From NCBI RefSeq assembly GCF_014212055.1, contig NZ_JACJVO010000024.1:1-64000 (forward strand): DNA of 64,000 bases, in the 5' to 3' direction. Source of the stretch: Cohnella zeiphila (lineage in GTDB: Bacteria > Bacillota > Bacilli > Paenibacillales > Paenibacillaceae). A program made the translations under genes and the position numbers. Shown piece by piece: positions 1 to 8,801 of this stretch; within the stretch, counting starts at the first letter, position 1; each line of letters opens with the position of its first letter. Below the pieces are notes generated by a model that searched no databases, was not told the origin of the DNA, and saw only the letters and a program-made list of their open reading frames with translations.

Positions 1-96
1 GACTATCGCTATTGTGCGACCTGCCTGCTCTATTTTCTCCCCTCTTCAGCGTTCTATGCTATCATGCTCCTCTAAACAATGACTGAACACAACCAA

Positions 97-132
97 GAGC
101 CTCGTTCCCGGGTGGAAGCGAGGCTCTTTTTT
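97..132 (+). terminator. Rho-independent terminator of a plus-strand gene to the left
   Basis: An 8-bp perfect stem (GAGCCTCG / CGAGGCTC, arms 97-104 and 119-126) is followed on the plus strand by six T. It most likely ends a plus-strand transcript entering from outside the window. It also lies just past the 3' end of the minus-strand HD-GYP gene and could stop that transcript weakly, since the minus-strand side has only a short T-rich tail. No gene is recognisable in bases 1-96. Confidence 0.7.
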
Positions 133-151
133 CGGCAGGGTGAGGGTCTGG

Positions 152-1324
152 CTATACGAGAGTGCGGTCCCAAGGCACCGTATGCAGGATGACCACATTG
201 CGATTGAGGTTCAAATCCAAGGTATAAGGAACGGGCGTCGGATGCCCGTCGGCTTCGCGGATAATACGGACGATCGGACGGTGGGCCAGCCGGTTGTCGA
301 CGTTCTCGACGACGCCCATCTGGCCGGTGCTCAGCAGGACGACGGACGATACCGGGAAAACGGCGATATGCTTCAGGAAGAGCCGGATCATCCCGATCCC
401 GAAATCGTAGTTGCCCGCGGCGAACAAATACTCCATCGCTTCGATATTCGGGTAGGGATCGCGGTGATGCCGTTTCGAGATAAGCGCGTCATAGACATCG
501 GCCAAGCCGATGATCTGGGCCATCTCCGGAATGTCCCCGCCCTTGAAGCCAAGGGGATAACCTCCGCCATTGTACCGTTCGTGATGAAGCAGCGCGCTTC
601 TCGCCGCCTGCTGGGGAACTTCCCGAATCGAGGACAGCACTTTGTAGCCGACCTTGGTATGCTGCCGGACCAGCGACCGCTCCGAATCCGTCAGCTTCCG
701 CTGCGCCTTGATCAGCCGCTCCGGCAGCCGGGTCATCCCGACGTCGAACAGAAGCGAGCCGATCGTCAGCTCCTGCAGGCGGGACCGGTCGAATCCGTTC
801 AAGTCCGCCGCGATATTGGAGAGCAGCGTCACCTGCAAGGAGTGCTCGAACAGCTGGGTATCGGTCTGCTGCAGCACGCTCATCTCCTGGGCGATCGCCG
901 GCTGGGCCATCGCCTCCAGCACCCGCTCGCGGAACTCGCGCCGGAAGCGCGCCGTCTCGGCGTAGGGGAGCGACAATCGGTCGAACGTCTGCTCCGACTC
1001 CGCGAACCAGCGAACGGCATCCATCGTATCCGCCACGGCCCGGGCATCGTCCTTCATCCGGTCGATGGCCGCCGTGTTCCAGGTGAGGATCTCCTCTTCC
1101 GCCTGTTCGCGGCTGCGCTTCCAGGCCTGCGCCGCATCCGGCGCCGAATGGACGCCGCTCCTGCCCTTGACCGCGACCCGGCGAAAACCGAGCGTACGCA
1201 GCCGATCGATATAGTATGGCGTCAATACGGTGCCGGCCTCCAGCATGACGATTCCGTTCTTGCCGAAGACGGTTCGCTCCAGCACGTCGCCGGACTGCAA
1301 ATCGTCCACATGAATCTCCCTCAT
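152..1324 (-). CDS. HD-GYP family protein with a degenerate HD motif
   Basis: The 390-aa protein resembles the HD-GYP class of c-di-GMP phosphodiesterases. An N-terminal segment (about 1-60) resembles the DUF3391-type region seen before such domains. A long helical middle follows, then the HD-GYP domain (about 180-340). The GYP part is intact (HHERYNGGGYP), but the expected HD dyad reads LLFDVGM, so the metal-binding His is Phe. Catalysis is therefore doubtful and a signalling or binding role is possible. The start is the ATG at 1324, 9 nt after a GGTGGAG site, not the upstream in-frame ATG at 1372. It is the last gene of the minus-strand run and is separated from spoIIQ by a strong terminator. 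Confidence 0.85.
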   Translation of the reverse strand: MREIHVDDLQSGDVLERTVFGKNGIVMLEAGTVLTPYYIDRLRTLGFRRVAVKGRSGVHSAPDAAQAWKRSREQAEEEILTWNTAAIDRMKDDARAVADTMDAVRWFAESEQTFDRLSLPYAETARFRREFRERVLEAMAQPAIAQEMSVLQQTDTQLFEHSLQVTLLSNIAADLNGFDRSRLQELTIGSLLFDVGMTRLPERLIKAQRKLTDSERSLVRQHTKVGYKVLSSIREVPQQAARSALLHHERYNGGGYPLGFKGGDIPEMAQIIGLADVYDALISKRHHRDPYPNIEAMEYLFAAGNYDFGIGMIRLFLKHIAVFPVSSVVLLSTGQMGVVENVDNRLAHRPIVRIIREADGHPTPVPYTLDLNLNRNVVILHTVPWDRTLV

Positions 1325-1490
1325 CTCTCCACCCTTTTCCCCGATCGGTTCCGCAGCAGCATAGATAGTCATATCGTACCATATCCCGACAAGAAAATGG
1401 ATGAAATTCTAGTGGATTCCGATCGGTTTTTATAAATCTTTAGAACCAAATCTCTTAATTCGTCGAATCATAGGGTTTTCCGAAAACACG

Positions 1491-1530
1491 AAAAAACCGG
1501 AACCGCGATAGATTGCGGTTTCCGGTTTTT
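1491..1530 (-). terminator. Terminator of spoIIQ
   Basis: On the minus strand a G+C-rich stem formed by AACCGGAA..CCGC and GCGG..TTCCGG is followed by six T (bases 1496-1491). It starts 12 bp after the spoIIQ stop codon. Confidence 0.8.
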
Positions 1531-1541
1531 CCGGGCGCCGG

Positions 1542-2267
1542 TTACTGCGCCTTGATCAGCGAGTTCGGGTCGACGGACTGGCCGTTGTTGCGGACTTCGA
1601 AGTGGACGTGAACGCCTTCGTTCTGCTCCATTTCGCTCCGGCCGGCCATGGCGAGAACGTCGCCTTGCTTGACCTCGTCGCCCTGCTTCACCTTCAGGTC
1701 GTCCAGGCTTTGATAGACCGTGACGAGCCCGTTGCCGTGGTCGATCTGCACTTCGTAGCCGTTGGTCGGAGTTTGCTCCGCCACCGTCACTTTACCGCTC
1801 ATGGCCGCGCGAACTTCGAACGCCTTCTGATCCTTGCGGGCGAAGTCGATCGCCGTGTGCGGCGTGAAGCTGTTGTTGTACTCTACCATCGCTGCGGCTT
1901 TCTTGTCCTCGGACGCGTTGGCGTCATAGAACGGCAGCGATACCGACAGGTCTCCCGAGCTGACGAACGGCCATTCCAACGACTCTCCGGATGCGGCGGC
2001 TTCCAACGCTTCGGGGCTGGATCCCGCGTCTTGCGTCTCGACTCCCGACAGACCGGGGGCAGCGTCTTGCGGCTCCTTCGTGCCGCTTCCGCCCGCGTTC
2101 AGCCAGAGAATCGTTACGATGATTGCCGCGGCGGCCATGTAGGCTGCTGGGAACACCCAGCGCTTGGAGAAGAACTTCTTCATCCCCGACGGCTTGGCGG
2201 GAGACGACGACCCGGCACTCTTCGGCGCCTCTTCGATCTTGCGAGTGGTTTTGTTTTGGTCACTCAT
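1542..2267 (-). CDS. spoIIQ: Stage II sporulation protein Q, LytM/M23-type
   Basis: SpoIIQ is the forespore half of the SpoIIQ-SpoIIIAH channel that zips the engulfing membranes and links forespore to mother cell. The 241-aa protein has a charged, Ser/Pro-rich cytosolic N-terminus (about 1-33), one membrane segment (about 34-55) and an extracytoplasmic M23/LytM domain (about 115-240). Its metal-site motifs look complete: HTAID (H..xD) and HVHF (HxH). From family knowledge, B. subtilis SpoIIQ has lost one of these ligands, so endopeptidase activity is conceivable here. The gene follows spoIID, as in Bacillus (murAA-spoIID-spoIIQ). AGGTGAT precedes the ATG, and a sigma-F-like promoter lies 22 bp upstream of the start codon. 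Confidence 0.92.
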   Translation of the reverse strand: MSDQNKTTRKIEEAPKSAGSSSPAKPSGMKKFFSKRWVFPAAYMAAAAIIVTILWLNAGGSGTKEPQDAAPGLSGVETQDAGSSPEALEAAASGESLEWPFVSSGDLSVSLPFYDANASEDKKAAAMVEYNNSFTPHTAIDFARKDQKAFEVRAAMSGKVTVAEQTPTNGYEVQIDHGNGLVTVYQSLDDLKVKQGDEVKQGDVLAMAGRSEMEQNEGVHVHFEVRNNGQSVDPNSLIKAQ

Positions 2268-2288
2268 TATTTGATCACCTCAGTAAGC

Positions 2289-2317
2289 AAGTGTTACCAG
2301 GTGATAGACTTTTATAC
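2289..2317 (-). promoter_or_regulatory. Sigma-F-type promoter of spoIIQ
   Basis: Reading the minus strand, GTATA (2317-2313) is followed after 14 nt by GGTAACACTT (2298-2289). This fits the sigma-F pattern GywTA and GGnrAnAnTw at every defined position; the spacer is one shorter than the usual 15. spoIIQ is a sigma-F gene in B. subtilis. The spoIIR promoter candidate has the same spacing. Confidence 0.7.
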
Positions 2318-2342
2318 GTGACCGGTTGAAAGGTTTTTATTT

Positions 2343-3500
2343 TTATAGTTTGGCGGCTCCTGCGAGCTTCGAAGCGTCCTCGATTTTGATCCCGGTATAG
2401 TAATAGGAGACGATCTGCGAGGCGGAATAGCCTTCCTTGGCCATGCCTTCCGCGCCCCATTGGCTCATGCCGACGCCGTGTCCGTTTCCATAGGACGTAA
2501 TGACGATAGTCTTCTTATCCAGATCGAGAGTAAACGCGGCGGAGCGGAGTCCCAGCTTCTCACGAACCTCTTCCCCGGTCCATTCCTGACCGCCGACCGC
2601 CAGCGTCTTCACTCGCCGGCCCGGCGTCCGGTCGACGATCCGAATGCTGGAGCCCGCTCCCGCGCGGGCGAGCTTCGCCGTCTCCTGCACGCCGAGCGCC
2701 CCGTAGAAGTCTCGAACCGAAATCTCGCTCGTCGTCTCCCAATTGCTCGCTTCCTCCCGGTCCCAAGGGCTGGCTACCGACCGCAAATAGGGGACACTCT
2801 CGGGGAATACTTCCTCCGAATTCTCGGTGAACCCGTTGCTGGAAGAAAAATAGAGCGCTTCGATCGGCTGGCCGTCATAGACGAGAATCTGCCCTTTCGT
2901 CCGAAGCGCCGCTTCGTTCGCCTTGCTCCACAGAGAGGGATCCGTACGCTTCAGCTCGTCCATCTCGGCTTCCGACCGATACACCTGGTTGTCCTGCGTG
3001 TCGATCGTATCGGCTCCGCCGGCGGGAACGCCGGTCCGGTCGTTATTCAGCAGCTTCCTTACGATATACGTCCGGGCGGCCAGCGCCTGCGCTTCGAGAG
3101 CGGCCGGTTCGAACGACAGCGGCATCTCGGCGGCCACCACTCCGCGGACGTACGTCTCCAACGGCACTGTCTCTACGGCGCCCCGGCCGCTCAGGTATAC
3201 CCGTACGCGGACACTGTCGCTCCAAGCGGCTGCGGGCGCGGCCGGCGACACTTTCTCCTTCTTCTCGGAAGGCTTGTCCTGCGTTTTCGGCGACGCGCTG
3301 GATTTGGGATGCGCGTGCTCCGCCGGCTTCTCTATCGTGTGCGGCGGAACCGCCGCCTGCTCTTCCGGATCCGCAGGATGCCCGGGCCCGCCGTGCAGCG
3401 ACGCCCACAACGTGCCGGCGACCGCGATTCCGCCCGCGAACGCCGCGACGTCCGTCCACCAAGGATAATTCGTGCTCCGTCTTATGCTCCATCTAAGCAT
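2343..3500 (-). CDS. spoIID: Stage II sporulation protein D, lytic transglycosylase
   Basis: SpoIID cleaves peptidoglycan glycan strands during engulfment in the mother cell, working with SpoIIM and SpoIIP. The 385-aa protein has an N-terminal membrane anchor (about 17-36), a Pro/Lys-rich linker (about 40-90) and the SpoIID/LytB catalytic domain (about 95-375). The segment AAEMPLSFEPAALEAQ carries the Glu that matches the catalytic residue of B. subtilis SpoIID, followed by ALAARTY. The C-terminal GHGVGMSQWGAEGMA is the other family hallmark. A GGAGGTG site sits 7 nt before the ATG. A CATAGAGT box at 3543-3536 resembles a sigma-E -10 element, but no good -35 partner is visible. Confidence 0.95.
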   Translation of the reverse strand: MLRWSIRRSTNYPWWTDVAAFAGGIAVAGTLWASLHGGPGHPADPEEQAAVPPHTIEKPAEHAHPKSSASPKTQDKPSEKKEKVSPAAPAAAWSDSVRVRVYLSGRGAVETVPLETYVRGVVAAEMPLSFEPAALEAQALAARTYIVRKLLNNDRTGVPAGGADTIDTQDNQVYRSEAEMDELKRTDPSLWSKANEAALRTKGQILVYDGQPIEALYFSSSNGFTENSEEVFPESVPYLRSVASPWDREEASNWETTSEISVRDFYGALGVQETAKLARAGAGSSIRIVDRTPGRRVKTLAVGGQEWTGEEVREKLGLRSAAFTLDLDKKTIVITSYGNGHGVGMSQWGAEGMAKEGYSASQIVSYYYTGIKIEDASKLAGAAKL

Positions 3501-3671
3501 CTTCCACCTCCGCGAGAATTACGCTGTTTGCTCTTACTCTATGAATTTCCATTCATCGCTAGAACAAACCCCGCCAAGAGGGCAAGAGAATTCAGTTACT
3601 CGAAAAAACGGCGGCTGCACAGTTAACAAACAATGCTAGCGCAAATATGCGAGTCCCTTTCGCTAAGGGGC

Positions 3672-3745
3672 TTTGCGGCACGCCGTGCCTCTATCGGTTC
3701 CGGCGGCCCGTTACCCGAGGGCTTTTGCGGCACGCCGTGCCGCCG
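3672..3745. repeat. Two copies of a GCGGCAC hairpin element
   Basis: GCGGCACGCCGTGCC occurs at 3672 and again at 3729. The second copy extends to GCGGCAC-GCC-GTGCCGC, a perfect 7-bp stem with a 3-nt loop. Each is preceded by a GGGCTTT or GGGCTTTT run. Near-identical hairpins lie at 55501 and 55554, so this is a dispersed intergenic family. No gene is recognisable in 3501-3810. Confidence 0.75.
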
Positions 3746-3810
3746 CCCAAAATGTCGCAGGTCGCCTCAGTCCCTATAGACCGCCCCTCATGCGATCTTC
3801 CGTATCTTAT

Positions 3811-4133
3811 TTAGCCGATTTTCTCGGCTATCGGCATCCGTTCGACCCGCCGCGAGGCTCCATTAGCCGATTTTCTCGGCTATCGGCATCCGCTCGGCCC
3901 GCCGCGAGGCTCCGTTAGCCGATTTTCTCGGCTATCGGCAACTGCTCGGCCCGCCGTGAGGCTCCGTTAGCCGATTTTCTCGGCTATCGGCATCCGTTCG
4001 GCACGCCGCGAGGCTCCGTTAGCCGATTTTCTCGGCTATCGGCATCCGCTTAGCCCGCCGCGAGGCTCCGTTAGCCGATTTTCTCGGCTATCGGCAACCG
4101 CTCGGTCCGTCGCGAGGCTCCGATAGCCATTTT
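3811..4133. repeat. Six tandem 52-bp repeats between murA and spoIID
   Basis: Units begin with TTAGCCGATTTTCTCGGC at 3811, 3863, 3915, 3967, 4019 and 4071, an exact 52-bp period, with a degenerate seventh start at 4123. Each holds a perfect stem-loop AGCCGA-TTTTC-TCGGCT, then ATCGGC, and ends with CGAGGCTCCG. Units differ only by scattered substitutions and never in length. The period is not a multiple of 3 and stops interrupt it, so it is not coding. It separates the murA terminator from the spoIID promoter region. Confidence 0.95.
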
Positions 4134-4143
4134 AAATTTGCAC

Positions 4144-4211
4144 AAAAAAAGCTCCGTCTCGTAAGCCGATCGCCTTCTCGCAAAAGGAAGATCGGGACTT
4201 AAGAGACGGAG
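4144..4211 (-). terminator. Terminator of murA
   Basis: Arms CTCCGTCTC (4152-4160) and GAGACGGAG (4203-4211) close a long hairpin with an inner GATC-containing stem. On the minus strand it is followed by seven T (4150-4144). Confidence 0.8.
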
Positions 4212-4296
4212 ACGGAGTCGCCGTTTATGGAAAGATGCAGATAAATTGCATTTCGCTCATATGTTCGGGTCTAGCGTTATCCTTATTGTTATATCC

Positions 4297-5676
4297 TTAG
4301 GCCAGCGTCGGTTGAACGCGAACCCGGGAGATCTCGGCAGGCGCCCGGTCTCCGAGCGCCTCCATGATTTTCGCGGGGTGGCGGGACGCGTGTTCGGCTT
4401 CCGCCAGCACTTCTTCCGGCGAAGGAGCCCGGTAGACGTCGGCTCCGAGCGCCACGAGCTTGCCGACGATGTCCACATAGCCGCGGTCGATGTGATGAAT
4501 GCCGGACACTTCCGTCGTTCCTTCCGCCGCCAGCGCCGCGCAGATGAGCGCCGCTCCGGCCCTCAAGTCCGTCGCGCAGACTTGCGCGCCGACCAGACCC
4601 GAACCGCCGGATACGACCGCGGTGCGGCCGTCGACCTTGATCGTCGCTCCCATCTTGACCAGTTCCTCGACATGCATGAACCGGTTCTCGAACACCGTCT
4701 CGGTCACGATGCTCGTGCCTTCCGCATGCAGCAGCAGCGCCATCATCTGCGCCTGCATGTCGGTCGGAAAGCCCGGATACGGAAGAGTCTTCACGTCGAC
4801 GGCCCGCAGCGGCCGACGGGAGACGACCCGGATTCCGTTCTCGTCGCTCTCGACGCGAACGCCCATTTCCTCCAGCTTGGCGACCACCGGACCCAAATGA
4901 TCGTGGATCGCCCCTTCGATATAAACATCTCCGCCCGAAATGGCGGCCGCAACCATATACGTGCCGGCTTCCACCCGGTCCGGGATGACGGCATGCTCAA
5001 CCCCGGCCAGACGTTCGACGCCTTCGATGCGAATGACGCCGGTGCCCGCGCCGCGCACTTTGGCCCCCATCGCGTTCAGGAAGTTCGCCAGGTCGACGAT
5101 CTCCGGCTCCTTGGCCGCATTCTCGATCGTCGTCGTGCCGGCCGCGGTGGCCGCGGCCATCATGATGTTCTCGGTCGCTCCGACGCTGGCGATATCCAAA
5201 TAGATCTTGGCGCCGCGCAGCTTCCCGTTCACGCGGGCTTCAATCGCCCCTTGGCCGAATCCGATCTCGGCTCCCATCGCTTCGAATCCCTTTAAATGCT
5301 GATCGATCGGACGCGTGCCGATCGCGCATCCTCCCGGAAGAGACAGACGCACCCGTCCCAAACGGGCAAGCAACGGCCCCATAACCAGGAAGGAAGCCCT
5401 CATTTTGCGTACCAATTCATACGGCGCCTCGAACGAAGTCAGCTTCGCCGCGTGCAGGTGCACTTGGTCGCCGCTTCGTTTGCTTTGGACTCCGAGCGCC
5501 GCCAGTACCTCTATAATGTTCGTCACATCGTCCAGAGCGGGCACATCATGGATGACGCAAGCGCCTTGCTCGGCCAACAAAGATGCGGCCAGGATCGGCA
5601 GAACTGAATTTTTAGCGCCGTGTACGCGGACAGTCCCTTTCAGAGGACGGCCGCCTCGGACGATGATTTTGCTCAT
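4297..5676 (-). CDS. murA: UDP-N-acetylglucosamine 1-carboxyvinyltransferase
   Basis: MurA transfers enolpyruvate from PEP to UDP-GlcNAc, the first committed step of peptidoglycan synthesis, in the cytosol. The 459-aa protein shows the EPSP-synthase fold signature. Substrate-binding Lys22-Asn23 (GAKN) is present, and the PEP- and fosfomycin-reactive Cys lies in the loop [13 protein letters not shown] near residue 117. The protein is about 20 residues longer than typical MurA because of an Ala/Arg-rich tail after GADVYR. The start is the ATG at 5676 (MSKIIVRGG), preceded by GGAGGG; an upstream in-frame ATG at 5706 lacks a site. It lies upstream of spoIID, as in Bacillus murAA. Confidence 0.97.
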   Translation of the reverse strand: MSKIIVRGGRPLKGTVRVHGAKNSVLPILAASLLAEQGACVIHDVPALDDVTNIIEVLAALGVQSKRSGDQVHLHAAKLTSFEAPYELVRKMRASFLVMGPLLARLGRVRLSLPGGCAIGTRPIDQHLKGFEAMGAEIGFGQGAIEARVNGKLRGAKIYLDIASVGATENIMMAAATAAGTTTIENAAKEPEIVDLANFLNAMGAKVRGAGTGVIRIEGVERLAGVEHAVIPDRVEAGTYMVAAAISGGDVYIEGAIHDHLGPVVAKLEEMGVRVESDENGIRVVSRRPLRAVDVKTLPYPGFPTDMQAQMMALLLHAEGTSIVTETVFENRFMHVEELVKMGATIKVDGRTAVVSGGSGLVGAQVCATDLRAGAALICAALAAEGTTEVSGIHHIDRGYVDIVGKLVALGADVYRAPSPEEVLAEAEHASRHPAKIMEALGDRAPAEISRVRVQPTLA

Positions 5677-5911
5677 GGGTGATTCCCTCCGCGGGTCTGT
5701 AATCATTCCGAAGCGATCGGCTGGCAGCCAGCCCCGGAAAACCCAAACTCCATCATATCACTGTCACCGCTTTTGGCACAAGCGGCAGGTCTTTACAAAA
5801 TTCTCCTTATTTCCCGGGCAATCGGGCCGTCCGAACGTTGTTACGCCATATTCCCCATTGTTATCATTCCGGCGTCCGGTTATGCGCGGACTTCGGAACG
5901 GGCACCGGACG

Positions 5912-6169
5912 TCAGCCGGATCCGAACAGCCATTTCAGCGATGAAGTCCAGTTCCAGTAGTCGAGAATAAATCCTGCCAGCTGGTGCCCGATCACGATCG
6001 CCAACATGAGCTGCAGCAGCCTCGCGCCCGGACTGAGCGGATGCCGGAAAATCCGGTCCCAGCGGATCTCCTTGAGAAGGACCCAAGTGACCGCGATCAG
6101 CCCCAATGTGACGAACATGGAGAACAAGGCGTTCCAGCCGGCCGAACTCATAAGATCGCCGGTGCCCAT
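5912..6169 (-). CDS. ywzB: DUF1146 family small membrane protein (YwzB-like)
   Basis: This 85-aa protein has two hydrophobic segments (about 11-31 and 47-71) flanking a basic WDRIFRHP turn. Family, size and position match DUF1146/YwzB, which sits between the atp/nuo and murA genes in many Bacilli. The function is unknown. An AAGGGAGGGAG site precedes the ATG by 11 nt, and the gene starts 19 bp after the stop of the S8 protease. The ywmB gene often found next to ywzB is absent. Confidence 0.85.
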   Translation of the reverse strand: MGTGDLMSSAGWNALFSMFVTLGLIAVTWVLLKEIRWDRIFRHPLSPGARLLQLMLAIVIGHQLAGFILDYWNWTSSLKWLFGSG

Positions 6170-6188
6170 CGAATTTCAACTCCCTCCC

Positions 6189-8801
6189 TTACAGCAAGTT
6201 GGCCAGCATGGCGGCCCATTCCGCCCGGGTGACCGGCCGGTTCGGACGGAACGTTCCGTCCGGGTAGCCGCCGATCCAGCCTTTTCGGACCAACGCGTCC
6301 AACGCCCCGGCCGGCTTGCTGAGAATCGGAACGTCCGCGAACCGAAGCTTGGGGGCATCGGGGATCGTCAGCTTCGCCGCCCTCGCGAGCAGCAAGGCCG
6401 CTTCCCCTCTGGTCATCGCCCGATCCGGTTCGAAGCGAATGCCTCCGATCCCGTTCAACCAATGAGCCCCTTCCGCTTGCGCAATCGCATCATGTGCCCA
6501 GTAGCCGTCCGGAACATCCGAATAAGGCGGCTGGCCGGCATTCGCGACAGGCTTTCGCGCGCGCACCGCCATGACGACCGCTTCGGCGCGCGTGACGCTG
6601 CGGTCCGGTCCGAACGTTCTTCCTCCGTAGCCGGCGACCCATCCGGCCTCCGCCAGAGCTCGGATCGCCGACTCGGCCCAATGTCCCTTAATGTCGAGGA
6701 AAAGGGAGCTCACGGGATCCTGTTCGAGCGTCAGCCGGTAAAAAGAATCGCGGAACGGAGCGTCGGCCGTCAGTTTGACGTAGTACGTTCCGGGATCCAG
6801 CCGGCCGCGATAGCCGGCCGTACCCGCGCCCGCCGCGGTGCTCCAGTGGCCGATCTCGGCGAGCTGCTTGCTGTAGAGCGTCATCGTCGCCCGGACCGAC
6901 TTCGGAATTTTCGCCAACTGCAATCTTACCAAATTTGACTCGTCCAACGCGAATCGGAACCAATCGGCGTCGGTTGCCGTTCCGATCAGCCCTTCCCTTC
7001 CTTCGGCTCCCGCAGCGAGCGGCGTCGCTTCGAGCGGCCCGTCGTTCGGCTCGTTCCGGTCTTCATACGGAGCAATGTATTCCAGCCGCGCGGTATACGT
7101 TCCGATCACCCCGACCGGATCGGGAGCCGTCGCGTTACGAATTCGTATGTAATACTTGCCGGGCGACGCCTGCGGAAGAATCACTTCTTCGCTCTCTCCG
7201 TCTCCGTTGTCGTCCGTTTCCTCCGCTTCTTCCCCTTCCCGCTCGACCGTCAGCGCCGGATCAATGCGGGTCGTATCGGCATCCACCCGGATGCTGAGTT
7301 TGCCCTCCCGGGGAAGGGTGACGGCAAACCAGTCCTCGTCGCCCTGCTTGTCGAAAGTGCCGGTCCATTGCTGGGTGCGTGCCCCAAGCGTAAACGCCGT
7401 CAGCGCCGTCTGGTTCGGCTCCATCGCGTCGGGCGCCATCCGGAACGCCGACTCCAGCCGATAGCTCTGTCCGCCCGCTCCGCCTTGGGTCTCCAAAATG
7501 TAGCTGCCCTTGGCCACCGTCCAGGTGCGGGAAGACGACGCGTTCTTGGCGGCCGGAGTCATCTTCTCGGCGCCTGCCGCGTACAACCGAAGATCCGGCT
7601 GGCTTCCTGCGCCCGCCGTTGAAGCGGTCTGCCAGGAGACGGTTAGCGAGCCGTCCGCGGGCACCTCGATCCGATAGTCGTCGCGGTCCTCCGGCGACGC
7701 CCATATTCCCAGCGCTTCGGCTCCGATCGGCAGCACGGATGCGTGGCTCCGGTCGTCGTTCGGCTCCCTCCAGTCGGCGTTCTCGTCGGCTTCGACCGCC
7801 CGGTCGGCCCGTATGAGGCCATAGCCGGTAGCCGAATCCCAGCCTGCGGAACCGATATCCTGCGCGGTTCCCCGCAGAAGGTCGCGGAGCCGGGCCGGAC
7901 TTGCTTGCGGCTTCGCGGCCCGGAGCAGAGCCGCCGCTCCCGCCGCCTGCGGAGCGCTCATCGACGAGCCTTCCATCGTCACGGTTCCGCCGCCCGGCTT
8001 CAGGGTCTGCACTTGCCACGCGGCGGAGACGTCGAGCTCGGGCCCGGGCGTCGACCGGCTGTCCGCCTTGGTGCCGTTCGAACCGCCGACCGCCAGCACC
8101 GTCGGGTAGGCCGCCGGATACTGCACCGCCGCCTTGGTTCCGAATTGCGCGGCATCGTTGCCGCTGGCGGCTACCAGCAGCACGCCTTCCCGCTCGGCCT
8201 GAGCTACGGCCTGGCGAATGTCCGAGGAGTCGCGGTGCAGTCCGAGCGAGAGCACGACGATGTCGGCTCCGTGGCCGACCGCGTAGCGGATGCCCTCCGC
8301 CAGACTCGCTTCGCTTCCTTCCGCTTGGGCATCCAAAGCCTTGATCGGCATGATCTTCATGCGCCAAGCGGCGCCTGAACGGGAAATCTTCGCCGCGTCC
8401 GCGATCTCCGCGAGAACGCCGGCGACCGCCGTTCCGTGTCCGTTGTCGTCCAGGGGCGGCTTCGTTCGGTCCAACAGATTGATACCTTCCGTCAGGTAAG
8501 GCGTCAGCCGCGGGTTTTTCAGATCGGCTCCCGTGTCGATCACCGCTATGGTTCCCGAGACATCATGGGTCAGATGCGCCCAGGCTTCCGGAATGCCGAT
8601 CATTTTCAAAAAAGCGGGTTCTTTGTCCGGCTTCATCGCTTCCGCCGCACTCGGCTGAGCGGCCGGTTCGGCGGCAGCGGCGGTTTGTTCCGGAGAGGGA
8701 ACCGCAGCGGCAGCCGTTTCCGCCGCCGCTGCGAGGCCGCTCGCCCCAAGCGCCAGCGCCGCCAGGCATGCGGCCGCTCGTATCCGGGCTTCGTTGGCCA
8801 C
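6189..8801 (-). CDS. Secreted S8 (subtilisin-like) protease with PPC repeats and three SLH domains
   Basis: This is an 870-aa cell-surface serine protease. A signal peptide (about 1-28) ends in an Ala-rich stretch. The peptidase S8 domain (about 60-320) carries the catalytic triad: Asp in AVIDTGAD, His in DNGHGTAVAGV and Ser in GSSMSAPQAAG. Three PPC-type beta domains follow, each opening with an EPND or EPNQ motif (about 340, 465 and 580). Three SLH modules (about 690-870) should anchor the protein to secondary wall polymers. The start is a GTG at 8801 with a weak AAAGG site. It interrupts the otherwise conserved nuo-ywzB-murA neighbourhood. Substrate unknown; an extracellular nutrient or processing role is inferred. 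Confidence 0.93.
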   Translation of the reverse strand: MANEARIRAAACLAALALGASGLAAAAETAAAAVPSPEQTAAAAEPAAQPSAAEAMKPDKEPAFLKMIGIPEAWAHLTHDVSGTIAVIDTGADLKNPRLTPYLTEGINLLDRTKPPLDDNGHGTAVAGVLAEIADAAKISRSGAAWRMKIMPIKALDAQAEGSEASLAEGIRYAVGHGADIVVLSLGLHRDSSDIRQAVAQAEREGVLLVAASGNDAAQFGTKAAVQYPAAYPTVLAVGGSNGTKADSRSTPGPELDVSAAWQVQTLKPGGGTVTMEGSSMSAPQAAGAAALLRAAKPQASPARLRDLLRGTAQDIGSAGWDSATGYGLIRADRAVEADENADWREPNDDRSHASVLPIGAEALGIWASPEDRDDYRIEVPADGSLTVSWQTASTAGAGSQPDLRLYAAGAEKMTPAAKNASSSRTWTVAKGSYILETQGGAGGQSYRLESAFRMAPDAMEPNQTALTAFTLGARTQQWTGTFDKQGDEDWFAVTLPREGKLSIRVDADTTRIDPALTVEREGEEAEETDDNGDGESEEVILPQASPGKYYIRIRNATAPDPVGVIGTYTARLEYIAPYEDRNEPNDGPLEATPLAAGAEGREGLIGTATDADWFRFALDESNLVRLQLAKIPKSVRATMTLYSKQLAEIGHWSTAAGAGTAGYRGRLDPGTYYVKLTADAPFRDSFYRLTLEQDPVSSLFLDIKGHWAESAIRALAEAGWVAGYGGRTFGPDRSVTRAEAVVMAVRARKPVANAGQPPYSDVPDGYWAHDAIAQAEGAHWLNGIGGIRFEPDRAMTRGEAALLLARAAKLTIPDAPKLRFADVPILSKPAGALDALVRKGWIGGYPDGTFRPNRPVTRAEWAAMLANLL

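Noticed and set aside
140-1435. Long plus-strand open frame opposite the HD-GYP gene
   Set aside because: It lies antisense to a clear HD-GYP protein, has no ribosome-binding site and encodes an Arg/Pro/Asp-rich sequence typical of shadow frames in G+C-rich DNA. Similar antisense frames over nuo, atp, glyA and others were dropped for the same reason.
3811-4133. CRISPR array
   Set aside because: Units are directly adjacent copies of one 52-bp sequence with no unique spacers, and there are no cas genes. The same holds for the 48-bp and 36-bp arrays.
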